Made by a program: the position numbers and the translations under genes. Under the pieces are notes generated by a model, which did no database searches, was not told the origin of the DNA, and was given only the letters and a program-made list of their open reading frames with translations. From contig JAGRES010000029.1 of NCBI GenBank assembly GCA_020446425.1, positions 1 to 64,000 of the forward strand: a DNA stretch of 64,000 nucleotides. Direction: 5' to 3'. The DNA comes from Sphingobium sp. (GTDB lineage Bacteria; Pseudomonadota; Alphaproteobacteria; Sphingomonadales; Sphingomonadaceae). Shown here piece after piece: positions 28,953 to 36,757 of this stretch. The number at the start of each line of letters is the position of its first letter. The first letter of the stretch is position 1.

Positions 28953-29608
28953 AGAAGCTCCCTAATGTATTCCGCCGAAACCGCATGAGTGGTTTGATGC
29001 AATGTTTGAGGGTCAATACCACCAAGGCTAATCGAACCGCTAGCACCCGCGGGCGAGTATCCGCCCACGACCATCGCACATACGGTCCGACCATCGCCAG
29101 TGAACACTGGGCCGCCAGACTGCCCAGGGCGGGTCTGGGTGTTCAGCACTAGATGTTTTACTTTTGCGGACTCGACGCCAAGCAATATACGCGCGCCAAC
29201 CATACTGGACTGCTGTGTAAGCACCAAACGACCATGATCCGCATGGGGAAATCCCAAGCTCAGCACAGGACTGCCTGGCACTGCGGCGTCTGAGCTGCCG
29301 ATCTGATATCCGAACATTATGGTGCCGTCGTGAACCAGCTCGAGAATGCAAATGTCGTGTATTGGGTCATAGTTCACAATGCGGAGGCTGGCAGCTTGGG
29401 CCGATTGATTGGTCGTATCTTGATAAGCTGCGATATTGTCGGCCCGACCGACTATTGCCACCACACCATCGTCACTGGGCCCGGTAACGTGAGCGGCGGT
29501 TGCGAATTTATGAGGTCCTACTGCAAAACATGTCCCGAGAGGCACTAGCATTCCCCCAGGGCCCTGCCTAGCAATCGGTAGAACCACTTGTCCAATGTGC
29601 GGATCCAC
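28949..29608 (-). CDS. Trypsin-like serine protease, cytoplasmic
   Basis: A 219-residue chymotrypsin-fold protease with all three catalytic residues in order: His in FATAAHV (about 40), Asp in DPIHDICILEL (about 85) and Ser in RPGQSGGPVF (about 164). There is no signal peptide or membrane helix, so it should act inside the cell, unlike DegP-type proteases, and it has no PDZ domain. I chose GTG 29608 because a strong GGAGG ends four bases upstream; a TTG at 29626 would place that site inside the gene. It is followed by the overlapping membrane-protein gene, and the pair forms a compact lower-GC cassette. Confidence 0.85.
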   Translation of the reverse strand: MDPHIGQVVLPIARQGPGGMLVPLGTCFAVGPHKFATAAHVTGPSDDGVVAIVGRADNIAAYQDTTNQSAQAASLRIVNYDPIHDICILELVHDGTIMFGYQIGSSDAAVPGSPVLSLGFPHADHGRLVLTQQSSMVGARILLGVESAKVKHLVLNTQTRPGQSGGPVFTGDGRTVCAMVVGGYSPAGASGSISLGGIDPQTLHQTTHAVSAEYIRELL

Positions 29609-29626
29609 ACTACCTCCTAAGCTCAA

Positions 29627-30193
29627 TAAGTAATTCCAGTTTTAGGGCTCAATATTCGAGTGTCATCAGTTTTAATGCAAGAGCTTTATTTGAAATAGCG
29701 AGCGGATATAATCTGTCGCTTATCTAGAACTATTGTCAGATCACATGGCGTTGGAACCACAGCGACGGCAGCTTCTCGAATTAAGCATTCAAAACCCGCC
29801 CTTCCGCAACCGGCGACAAACCCGCCATTACCGCTGTCCTACACCCACACCACTTTGCTATGCCGCTCGCAAAGGCTCGAAATCGCCGCTTCTGCGCGAA
29901 GCTCCATCCCGCCTCCCGCCGCCGGTCCGTTTGGGCTGGTCCGCCAGCGGCATCTGGCTTCCTTAGGCGCACTGGGCGAAGGTGATGCGGCTTTTATCGG
30001 TATGCGCGGGGCTGGATTTCCCGCACAGACATCTTCCTTCGGGTGGCGGGAATGGCTGGCCCGAAACGGCTCTTTCTTAATTCAGGCAATGGCAGGCATC
30101 ACATATCCATGCGAAGGCAGGGAAGGACCAAATGCCTCCTGACGTAGCGTGACTTTCGTGACTTTTCGACCCGCTACATGCTTAAAATAAATG
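29627..30193. other. Gene-free stretch of mixed composition
   Basis: The part near the protease (29627-29770) is AT-rich and probably holds its promoter. The remainder returns to higher GC with several short open frames, none with a ribosome site or recognisable similarity. It may be degraded sequence left at the border of the inserted patch. No tRNA or repeat array is visible. Confidence 0.5.
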
Positions 30194-30201
30194 CGCCAGA
30201 G
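30193..30201 (+). repeat. Short direct repeat, right copy (possible att)
   Basis: Second exact copy of GCGCCAGAG, forming the outermost bases of the rnpB 3' end. Stable RNA 3' ends are common integration targets, but the match is short and no recombinase is seen. Confidence 0.25.
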
Positions 30202-30609
30202 GGTCTGTAAGCCGGGTTCTGTCCACCGCGCCGCCGTATCCATAAAGGACGTTCGGGCGGATGGGCGGCCATTCCTCTAGGGGATGGATCGCTCCATCCC
30301 TCAAGCAACCAACCCGGACGATCACGGGCGAAACACCCTGCCTCTCGCGAGGCGCGCCGTCCCTATTCGGTCTTGCTCCCGGTGGGGTTTACCGTGCCGC
30401 CCGCCGTTGCCGGGGGCGCGGTGCGCTCTTACCGCACCCTTTCACTTTCGCGCGGCCTAGGCCCAAAGTCTTGCGACAAACGCGACCTGCTCTCTGTTGC
30501 ACTGTCCCTGGGGTCGCCCCCGCCAGCGGTTAGCTGGCACCGTTGTTTCGTGGAGCCCGGACTTTCCTCGCCTCATTTGCATGAGCCGCGGCCGCCCGAC
30601 CCTCTGGCG
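30194..30609 (-). ncRNA. rnpB: RNase P RNA (bacterial type A)
   Basis: Catalytic RNA that trims the 5' leader of pre-tRNAs. The ends pair exactly as helix P1: CGCCAGAGGGTC at both 5' (30609-30598) and, as its complement, at 3' (30205-30194). On the minus strand the conserved 5' core GAGGAAAGTCCGGGCTCC and, near the 3' end, ACAGAACCCGGCTTA are clear. The length of 416 nt fits the class. TATAGC about five bases before the 5' end is a likely -10 box. It is divergent from the J-domain gene. Confidence 0.95.
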
Positions 30610-30726
30610 ATGCCGCTATAGCGCCGACCGCCGCAAGATGGAAGCCGATGCGTATTGGCAACAGAGGCATAAAAACCCGCTGCCCCATCTTCCTTCTGTC
30701 ACACCGGCGGGTTACATTGACTGCTT

Positions 30727-31266
30727 ATGGCACGTGCAGGACGCAGATATGACTGGGGCTTTCCCCGCTGGGGCGGCTATGGCGGCGAACGCGCAGCCAA
30801 GCAGGTGCGCCTGTGCGACCGGCATGGCTGCGAGGAACCCGGCGATTGCCCCGCGCCCAAGGCGCCCAATAGCCCGGAGCGCTGGTATTTCTGCCAACGC
30901 CACGCGGCGGAATATAACAAGGGCTGGGATTATTTTCAGGGCCTCGACGAGGAAGAAAAGGCCAAGCGCGAACATGATGAGCGGCGCGACGCCAGCGGTT
31001 TTTCCGGCGGTACCTTCTACGGATGGGGCGCGCCGGGCGACGGTACGCGCAGCCGTGACGAGATGCGCGCGCTGGAGATATTGGAGCTGGAGGCTGACGC
31101 CGATTTCGAAGCAGTGCGCAAGAGCTGGCGGCGCCTTGCCAAGGCCAACCACCCGGACGTGAAGCCCGACGACAAGGAAGCCGCTCTTAAATTTCAGGCG
31201 ATCCAGGCCGCTTATGATGTGCTGAAGGCTGCTGAAGACCGGCGAACATGGAAGCCGACGGGCTGA
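30727..31266 (+). CDS. J-domain protein (DnaJ family)
   Basis: A 179-residue protein with a C-terminal J domain at about 117-172: ALEILELEADADFEAV, KSWRRLAKANHPDVKPDD with the essential HPD, and FQAIQAAYDVL. J domains stimulate the ATPase of a DnaK partner. The N-terminal ~110 residues carry several cysteines and histidines (LCDRHGCEEPGDC, YFCQRHAAEYN), which suggest a small metal-binding site. No zinc-finger of the classical DnaJ type is present. It stands alone after rnpB. Confidence 0.9.
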   Translation: MARAGRRYDWGFPRWGGYGGERAAKQVRLCDRHGCEEPGDCPAPKAPNSPERWYFCQRHAAEYNKGWDYFQGLDEEEKAKREHDERRDASGFSGGTFYGWGAPGDGTRSRDEMRALEILELEADADFEAVRKSWRRLAKANHPDVKPDDKEAALKFQAIQAAYDVLKAAEDRRTWKPTG

Positions 31267-31329
31267 GACGTACTGCCGTCTCCTCAATCTAATTGCTGGC
31301 AGTGCTCAAACCTGTTGGTTACAGCGAAT

Positions 31330-31359
31330 TTGTTCCGACTCGGCCATAAATGCTATACT
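31330..31359 (+). promoter_or_regulatory. Sigma-70 type promoter
   Basis: TTGTTC (31330-31335) and TATACT (31354-31359) are separated by 18 bp. Transcription should begin near 31367, giving a leader of about 145 nt before the small membrane-protein gene at 31514. Confidence 0.55.
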
Positions 31360-31513
31360 CGCCTTAGTACGCGGCTTTCCGCCGGATGCGGATGGCGCGG
31401 GTTTACGAAGACCGCCCTGCAACGCCCGGCTTCTTCAGCCTTGCCGTCATCATCGGATGACCGCCATTCCGGTGCTGGCGTAAAAGGCTGCGGCCCGAGC
31501 CGGGAGAATTGTT

Positions 31514-31717
31514 ATGAGAAGACTGGGTGAAGAGGTACATCTCGACGCAGACGAAGCGCGCGCGGGCGATACACCGCACATAGTGCGCTATGTGCTGGTG
31601 ATCGGTCTGTTTCTCGCGATCGTCGCCATGTCGGTGATATGGATAAGCGGTGCGGTTTCACTGCAACCCGCAAATGGCGATCCGGTGACGGCGGAAGAGT
31701 TCGCGCTGGGAGGATAA
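31514..31717 (+). CDS. Small single-pass membrane protein, unknown
   Basis: A 67-residue protein with a charged lead (about 1-22) and one strong membrane helix (YVLVIGLFLAIVAMSVIWIS, about 26-45), then a short acidic tail. GGGAG lies seven bases before the ATG, and a good promoter with a long leader is visible upstream, which supports a real gene. No family recognised and no operon partner: the next gene is convergent. Confidence 0.7.
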   Translation: MRRLGEEVHLDADEARAGDTPHIVRYVLVIGLFLAIVAMSVIWISGAVSLQPANGDPVTAEEFALGG

Positions 31718-31739
31718 TGGCTCGCCTGCCTGTGTGAGC

Positions 31740-32747
31740 TCAGGATGCGGGAGCGGGAACGGCGCTTGCTTTCGCTGCTGCCATCGCGATCTCGAACGAG
31801 CGTTTGCGCGCTTCGGTATCGTAGATCATGCTGCTGACGATGACTTCATCGACGCGGGTGCGGCGAATGAAGGCGGCCAAATCATGCTCGACATCCTCCT
31901 GTGTGCCGATGCTGGAGCACTGCTGCACATGGGCGAGCATGGCCTGTGCCTGCATCGGGAGCGACTCCCTGTAGCCCTCGACCGGAGGCTTCAGGCGGCC
32001 GGGCGTGCCGGTGCGCAGCGCCACGAACGCCTGCATCTGCGAGGTTGCGATCAGTTCGGCCTCCTCACGCGTCTCTGCGGCGAAGATATTGAAACCGGCC
32101 ATCGCATAGGGCTCCTTGAGCTGCTCCGATGGCTTGAAATCACGGCGATAGATGTGCAGCGCCTCGTCCAGCGCATCGGGCGCGAAATGCGATGCGAAGG
32201 CATAGGGCAGGCCCATATGCGCCGCGAGCTGTGCGCCATAGAGGCTGGAGCCCAATATCCACAGCGGCACGTCCGCGCCGGAACCGGGCGTGGCCTCAAA
32301 GCCAATCGCCCTGTCACCCGCGAAATAGGCCTGCAACTCCTGAATGTCGCGCGGGAAGCTCTCTGCACCGCTCATGAGATTGCGCCGCATGGCCTGCGCC
32401 ACGCGCTGGTCCGACCCGGGCGCGCGGCCCAGACCCAGGTCGACGCGTCCGGGGAATAGCGCGTCGAGCGTACCGAACTGCTCGGCGATGGCGAGCGGGG
32501 CATGGTTGGGCAGCATGATGCCGCCAGCGCCGATACGGATCGTGCTGGTCGCGGCACCGACATGGGCGAGCACCACCGATGTCGCGGCGGATGCAATGCC
32601 GGGCATGCCGTGATGCTCGGCGGTCCAGTATCGTTCATAGCCGAGCCGTTCGGCATGGGCGGCTAAATCAGCTGCGCGCGCCAACGCTTCGGAAACGGTT
32701 CCGCCTTCAACGACGGGGACGAGATCGAGCAGGGAGAGTTTTACCAT
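31740..32747 (-). CDS. LLM-class flavin-dependent oxidoreductase
   Basis: A luciferase-like monooxygenase-fold protein of 335 residues, family enzymes that use reduced FMN or F420. Support: [29 protein letters not shown] in separate blocks, [22 protein letters not shown], and [15 protein letters not shown], the standard YhbW-like subgroup pattern. The substrate is unknown. I chose ATG 32747 (MVKLSLL) because GAGG is near it; ATG 32756 three codons earlier is possible. It precedes no obvious partner; sufE lies upstream on the same strand, 36 bp away. Confidence 0.9.
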   Translation of the reverse strand: MVKLSLLDLVPVVEGGTVSEALARAADLAAHAERLGYERYWTAEHHGMPGIASAATSVVLAHVGAATSTIRIGAGGIMLPNHAPLAIAEQFGTLDALFPGRVDLGLGRAPGSDQRVAQAMRRNLMSGAESFPRDIQELQAYFAGDRAIGFEATPGSGADVPLWILGSSLYGAQLAAHMGLPYAFASHFAPDALDEALHIYRRDFKPSEQLKEPYAMAGFNIFAAETREEAELIATSQMQAFVALRTGTPGRLKPPVEGYRESLPMQAQAMLAHVQQCSSIGTQEDVEHDLAAFIRRTRVDEVIVSSMIYDTEARKRSFEIAMAAAKASAVPAPAS

Positions 32748-32783
32748 TGGCCTCATATGGGGAGGGGTGAGGCCATAACCAAG

Positions 32784-33188
32784 TTACAAATATCGCGCCG
32801 CCGTTTCCCGGATCAGCGCGATCATGTTCGGTATGCCCTGCGTGCGGTTGGAGGATAGCTGATTTTTCAGGTCGAAAGGCGCAAGCGCGCCTTCGATATC
32901 CGTACCGGCGACATCTTGCGGGCTGCGATCCTGCACGGTCTTGAGCACCAGCGCGATGATGCCCTTGGTGATGGCGGCATTGCTGTCGGCGAGGAAATGC
33001 AGCCGGCCATCCTCTAATGTCGTGGGATAGACCCACACCGCCGCCGAGCATCCGCGGACCAGCGTCGCATCGGTTTTCAGCGCATCGGGCATTGGCTCCA
33101 ACTCGCGCCCCAAGTCGATCAGCAAGCGGTAGCGGTCGTCGGCGTCGAGGAACTCATATTCCTCCTGGATATCATCAAGTGCGGTCAT
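32784..33188 (-). CDS. sufE: SufE-family sulfur acceptor protein
   Basis: Accepts sulfur from a SufS/CsdA cysteine desulfurase and passes it to iron-sulfur cluster assembly. It has 134 residues; the acceptor is Cys47 in LVRGCSAAVWV, and the family block ITKGIIALVLKTVQDRSPQDV follows. The C-terminus has LSSNRTQGIPNM, as expected. No suf operon is nearby in the window. It is separated from the psp genes by a terminator at 33210-33244. Confidence 0.92.
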   Translation of the reverse strand: MTALDDIQEEYEFLDADDRYRLLIDLGRELEPMPDALKTDATLVRGCSAAVWVYPTTLEDGRLHFLADSNAAITKGIIALVLKTVQDRSPQDVAGTDIEGALAPFDLKNQLSSNRTQGIPNMIALIRETAARYL

Positions 33189-33209
33189 GTTCGCCCATAT
33201 AGGCGCAAA

Positions 33210-33244
33210 ATGGGGAGAAGAAAGGTCTGCTCTCTTCTCCCCAT
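33210..33244 (-). terminator. Intrinsic terminator of the psp operon
   Basis: On the minus strand, arms ATGGGGAGAAG (33244-33234) and CTTCTCCCCAT (33220-33210) form an 11-bp stem followed by TTTTGCG. It sits directly after the last psp-linked gene and before sufE. Confidence 0.7.
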
Positions 33245-33254
33245 CAAGTCTTTA

Positions 33255-33530
33255 TCAATTCATCGGGCGCGACGGCGGCGTGTCTCGTAATGCCTCAATC
33301 TCGTCAGCCAGATTTACACCGCGATCCGTGACGATCCGCTCCAGCACCTGCACCCGTTGCTCCAGCCTTTCGGTATGGGCCGCATATTGCGCGGCGCTTT
33401 CGGCGGTCATGCTGGCTTGCTGCTCGAGCTGTTTTTCCTTCAGCGCGATCCATTTCTTGGCAACGCCCGACAGGATTGCCACGACCGGGATGGAGATCGC
33501 CACCAGTGGCACCAATATTCCAATGTCCAT
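33255..33530 (-). CDS. Small PspB-like membrane protein
   Basis: A 91-residue protein with one N-terminal membrane helix (ILVPLVAISIPVVAILSGV) and a helical tail with heptads (HTERLEQRVQVLERIVTD). The ending RLEQRVQVLERI resembles the PspB tail RRLEERLITIERI of the neighbouring gene, so it may be a diverged PspB copy or a PspD-like partner. It is last in the psp operon, 27 bp after pspC, before the terminator. Confidence 0.75.
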   Translation of the reverse strand: MDIGILVPLVAISIPVVAILSGVAKKWIALKEKQLEQQASMTAESAAQYAAHTERLEQRVQVLERIVTDRGVNLADEIEALRDTPPSRPMN

Positions 33531-33557
33531 ATCGTCCCCCTGCTTTATGTATGAGGC

Positions 33558-33950
33558 TCAGCTTGCCGGATCGCGCAGGCTGTCGATTTCGCGCGCCAGC
33601 CGTGCGTTCGAGCTGGTGTAATGCACCTCAATGTCGGAGAGGCGGCGGTCGATATCGCGGAAACGTGAGCGAACCGTGCGGGCGGTGCGGCTCGGGTTGG
33701 CGCGAACGCCCTGCCAGAATTTCGCTTCTTCCGCGTCTTCATACAGGTCAAGCGGCTTCGCTTCGGCCATCCAGGCGGTGACGAAATAGGCAATCAGCGT
33801 CCATGGGAAGCCGCCCATGATCGTCAGTACGATGGCGCCTACGCGGATCCACAGGGCGTCGATGCCGGTATAGTCGGCAAGGCCGGAGCAGACGCCCATC
33901 CACTTGGCGTTATGCTTGTCGAGATAAAATTTGGTGCGGCGGGCAGTCAT
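33558..33950 (-). CDS. pspC: Phage shock protein C (PspC domain)
   Basis: Inner-membrane sensor/effector of the phage-shock response. It has 130 residues. The PspC domain is at about 5-65: KFYLDKHNAKWMGVCSGLAD, GIDALWIRVGAIVL, then a second membrane helix GFPWTLIAYFVTAWMA. The C-terminal ~60 residues are charged and helical. ATG 33950 (MTARRTK) is chosen, one base after the pspB stop; longer forms overlap pspB. Confidence 0.92.
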   Translation of the reverse strand: MTARRTKFYLDKHNAKWMGVCSGLADYTGIDALWIRVGAIVLTIMGGFPWTLIAYFVTAWMAEAKPLDLYEDAEEAKFWQGVRANPSRTARTVRSRFRDIDRRLSDIEVHYTSSNARLAREIDSLRDPAS

Positions 33951-33951
33951 G

Positions 33952-34221
33952 TCAGTTGCTCCTGCGATACGGTGCCGGATCGGAGTCGGTTGCTCCACGA
34001 TGCGGCCTGAAGTCGGGGTTGTCGGCGGCGATGATGCGCTCGATGGTGATCAGGCGCTCTTCAAGCCGCCGGGCGGTGTCGTGAAGATTGTCGAGCAAGG
34101 CCTCATCTTCGTTGGTGAGGCTGGATGCCGTCTTCCATTTGGTGAGGTAATGCATGATCAGCCATGGCAGGCCGATAAACAGCATTCCCACGACAAGGAC
34201 GGGTAGAAGAAAATCTTCCAT
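33952..34221 (-). CDS. pspB: Phage shock protein B
   Basis: Small membrane partner of PspC, 89 residues. It has one N-terminal helix (LLPVLVVGMLFIGLPWLIM) followed by a coiled tail with LHDTARRLEERLITIERII, the PspB hallmark, and an unusual Arg/Pro-rich end. The start codon overlaps the pspA stop by one base (TAATG), so translation is coupled to pspA. Confidence 0.9.
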   Translation of the reverse strand: MEDFLLPVLVVGMLFIGLPWLIMHYLTKWKTASSLTNEDEALLDNLHDTARRLEERLITIERIIAADNPDFRPHRGATDSDPAPYRRSN

Positions 34222-34919
34222 TACGCGCCGCCTTCCTCTTCACTGGCTTTCGGCTTTGCCTTGCCCTGGGCTGCCTTCAATGCTTCCAGCTCGGCTTCGA
34301 CCTGGTCGCTCATGCGCAGCTCGGCAATTTCTTCCTCCAGCGTCTTGGGCTGTGCGCCCATCGCCAGGGACTCGGCATGGCCTTCCGCCAAATCTACACG
34401 GCGTTCGAGCATTTCGAAACGCGAAAAGGCATCGCGGGTGCGTTCGCCGGAATACATTTCACGCATGCGGGCGCGGTTCTGCGCGCCTTCCATGCGCTTG
34501 GTCAGGCTGACCTGACGTGCGCGCGCCTCCTGCAATTTGGCTTGCAGCTTGTTGATATCCTCTTCCGAAGCATGCAGTGCCTCGTCCAGCTCAGCGATCT
34601 CGCTTTCCAGCTGCGCCGCCATATCGGCTGCTTTCTGCTTTTCAACGAGTGCGGCCTTGGCCAGATCTTCGCGATCCTTGGACAGCGCCAGCGCGGCCTT
34701 CTCTGTCCAGTTCGCCTGAGCCGTCTCCAGCTTGCTGATGGCGCGGCGCATTTCCTTCTGATCGGCAATGGTGCGCGCGGCCGATGCCCGCACTTCCACC
34801 AGAGTCTCCTCCATTTCGAGGATGATCATGCGGATCATCTTCGCCGGATCTTCTGCGCGATCGAGCATGTCGGTCACGTTTGCGGCGATGATGTCGCGGG
34901 TGCGGGAAAAAATACCCAT
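34221..34919 (-). CDS. pspA: Phage shock protein A
   Basis: ESCRT-III-like membrane-protecting protein that also inhibits PspF (family knowledge). It has 232 residues, almost wholly coiled coil, with the N-terminal membrane-binding helix MGIFSRTRDIIAANVTDMLDR in two blocks, AEDPAKMIRMIILEMEETL, and the later RMREMYSGERTRDAFSRFE. I chose ATG 34919; a GTG at 34925, four bases after AGGAG, is also possible. It lies 88 bp downstream of the TonB-like gene and may share its sigma-54 transcript. Confidence 0.95.
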   Translation of the reverse strand: MGIFSRTRDIIAANVTDMLDRAEDPAKMIRMIILEMEETLVEVRASAARTIADQKEMRRAISKLETAQANWTEKAALALSKDREDLAKAALVEKQKAADMAAQLESEIAELDEALHASEEDINKLQAKLQEARARQVSLTKRMEGAQNRARMREMYSGERTRDAFSRFEMLERRVDLAEGHAESLAMGAQPKTLEEEIAELRMSDQVEAELEALKAAQGKAKPKASEEEGGA

Positions 34920-35007
34920 TTTCACTTCACTCCTTGTTGGACCCTATATCTCGTTTGCCGGGACAGAGCGCAAGGGACGTATATGTGCTCTGCCCCGGAC
35001 ACGATGC

Positions 35008-35484
35008 TCAGCTGTCGGGCTGTGCTGTCGCATTCTTGTCGGCCATCAGGACGCGCTGATCCTTGGCCCAGGCTGCGACAAGCGCGCGGCCTTCAACCTG
35101 TGCGTGTGTCTTCACCTTCTCATTGAAGCCCAGGACGACCGCGACGGTGCGGTTCTTGCCGGAGGCCGGATAGGTGACGGTGCGGGCGGTACGGATGGCT
35201 TCCTGATCGAAGCTGCCATAGCCGCTCGACTTGACGATATGCGTGGACTGGACATTGCCAGCGCCGTCGATCGTAACAGCAACCGTGGCGACGCCATGGC
35301 GCTTGTTGTTCATGCTGTGCGGCAGGCGCATTTCCTGATCAATGCTGGTTTCAACGGCAGCGCGGAAATCACCGTTGCCGGTTTCGGCGCGTACCGTTGC
35401 AACGGTGCCGAAGGTGGCAGCGATTGCGAAGATGCCAGCGGCGGCCTTCATGCCGTAGTTCGAAAAAACAGATACAGTGCTCAT
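35008..35484 (-). CDS. Secreted TonB C-terminal-domain protein in the psp locus
   Basis: A 158-residue protein with a signal-like N-terminus (cleavage likely near VRAETG, about 33) and a TonB C-terminal-type domain at about 40-135: VTIDGAGNVQSTHIVKSSG, then FDQEAIRTARTVTYP. It has no proline-rich linker and no ExbB/ExbD neighbours, so a classical energy-transducer role is doubtful. AGGGGA precedes ATG 35484. It is the first gene after the sigma-54 promoter at 35556-35571 and lies between pspF and pspA, which suggests that it belongs to the Psp stress response. Confidence 0.8.
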   Translation of the reverse strand: MSTVSVFSNYGMKAAAGIFAIAATFGTVATVRAETGNGDFRAAVETSIDQEMRLPHSMNNKRHGVATVAVTIDGAGNVQSTHIVKSSGYGSFDQEAIRTARTVTYPASGKNRTVAVVLGFNEKVKTHAQVEGRALVAAWAKDQRVLMADKNATAQPDS

Positions 35485-35555
35485 AATAAATCCCCTGTTT
35501 GCCCATAGGTTGAACTTGCGAACCGAACCTGACGTGCGGTTCATGCCCTGTTCAG

Positions 35556-35571
35556 TGCAGGTGGCGTGCCA
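35556..35571 (-). promoter_or_regulatory. Sigma-54 (-24/-12) promoter
   Basis: Minus strand TGGCACGCCACCTGCA fits TGGCACG-N4-TTGCW closely, with GG and GC at the required spacing. Transcription should start near 35545 towards the TonB-like gene and pspABC. An inverted repeat GAAAAC-N5-GTTTTC at 35577-35593 lies just upstream and could be an activator site. Confidence 0.8.
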
Positions 35572-35674
35572 ATTTTGAAAACTGTAGGTTTTCTGCGGGT
35601 TTTGGCTGGTTTTGTGCAAAGTTAGGTAAAAAATAATTGCCAATATATAGTGATATATACTAATAGTTGGGATT

Positions 35675-36703
35675 ATGGACCGGCAAAATATCATCGGGCA
35701 ATCGGGTGTTTTTCTCGATGCGATAGAATTGGCGGGACGCGCCGCCGCGCTCGACCGGCCTGTGCTGGTGATCGGGGAGCGCGGCACCGGCAAGGAGCTG
35801 ATCGCACAGCGGCTGCATCACTTATCGTCGCGCTGGGACAAGCCGCTGGTGACGATGAATTGCGCGGCCTTGCCCGAGACGCTGATCGAGGCGGAACTAT
35901 TCGGTCATGAGGCGGGCGCCTTCACAGGGGCGACGCGTGCGAGAGCTGGTCGGTTCGAGGAAGCGGACGGTGGCACATTGTTTCTGGATGAGCTGGGTAC
36001 GCTCTCGATGGCGGCGCAGGAGCGCCTGCTGCGCGTGATCGAATATGGCGAGGTCACACGGATCGGGTCATCACGGCCGATTACCGTCGATGTGCGGATC
36101 GTAGCGGCCACCAATGAGAGTTTGCCTTCTGCGGTGGACAGGGGTGGATTTCGCGCAGACTTGCTCGACCGCCTGAGCTTTGAGGTTATCACCCTGCCGC
36201 CCATGCGCGCGCGGACCGGCGATGTGCCGGTACTGGCCGATTATTTCGGCCGGCGCATGGCGTCGGAGCTGGAGTGGGAGGAGTGGCCCGGATTTTCCAA
36301 AGCCGTCATGGCGGAGCTCGAGGCGTATAGCTGGCCGGGCAATGTGCGAGAATTGCGCAATGTTGTGGAGCGCGCGGTCTATCGCTGGGCCGATGAAGCG
36401 GAGCCGGTGGGAGCGCTCTCGCTCGATCCATTTGTCTCGCCTTGGGCGCCCAAGCCCCAGAGTGTTGCAAAGCCCACTGATGCGCCTCCTCAAACGACCG
36501 AAGCGAAATCGGATAATGTGCCTTTGCCTGAGAAGGTCGATGACCTGCGCGGTGCGGTGGCGGCCTATGAGCGCACATTGGTTGAGTGCGCCATGGTTCA
36601 GCATAAGCATAACCAGCGCGCCGCGGCCAAGGCGCTGAAGCTCAGTTACGATCAGTTGCGCCATTGCCTGCGCAAGCATGGCCTGCTCGGAACTGCCACA
36701 TGA
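35675..36703 (+). CDS. pspF: Sigma-54 activator PspF
   Basis: AAA+ enhancer-binding protein that activates sigma-54 promoters of the phage-shock genes. It has 342 residues and no N-terminal sensor domain, as in PspF. Walker A is GERGTGKE near 36; the sigma-54 contact loop is GAFTGA near 86; Walker B is GTLFLDEL; the R-finger region RADLLDRLSFEVITLPP follows. The C-terminal Fis-like helix-turn-helix includes NQRAAAKALKLSYDQLRHCL. A linker of about 60 residues before the HTH is longer than usual. It is divergent from the TonB-like gene and psp operon. Confidence 0.93.
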   Translation: MDRQNIIGQSGVFLDAIELAGRAAALDRPVLVIGERGTGKELIAQRLHHLSSRWDKPLVTMNCAALPETLIEAELFGHEAGAFTGATRARAGRFEEADGGTLFLDELGTLSMAAQERLLRVIEYGEVTRIGSSRPITVDVRIVAATNESLPSAVDRGGFRADLLDRLSFEVITLPPMRARTGDVPVLADYFGRRMASELEWEEWPGFSKAVMAELEAYSWPGNVRELRNVVERAVYRWADEAEPVGALSLDPFVSPWAPKPQSVAKPTDAPPQTTEAKSDNVPLPEKVDDLRGAVAAYERTLVECAMVQHKHNQRAAAKALKLSYDQLRHCLRKHGLLGTAT

Positions 36704-36705
36704 TA

Positions 36706-36736
36706 AACCCGGTCGAGCCACTGGCCCGGCCGGGTT
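36706..36736. terminator. Hairpin between convergent pspF and the next gene
   Basis: AACCCGG (36706-36712) and CCGGGTT (36730-36736) pair over a 17-nt loop, followed on the plus strand by CTCTTC. A modest terminator, placed between two convergent gene ends. Confidence 0.45.
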
Positions 36737-36757
36737 CTCTTCATCGTTTGGTTTCGT

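Noticed and set aside
29855..30142. 95-codon open frame before rnpB
   Set aside because: No ribosome site, no similarity recognised, and composition changes within the frame.
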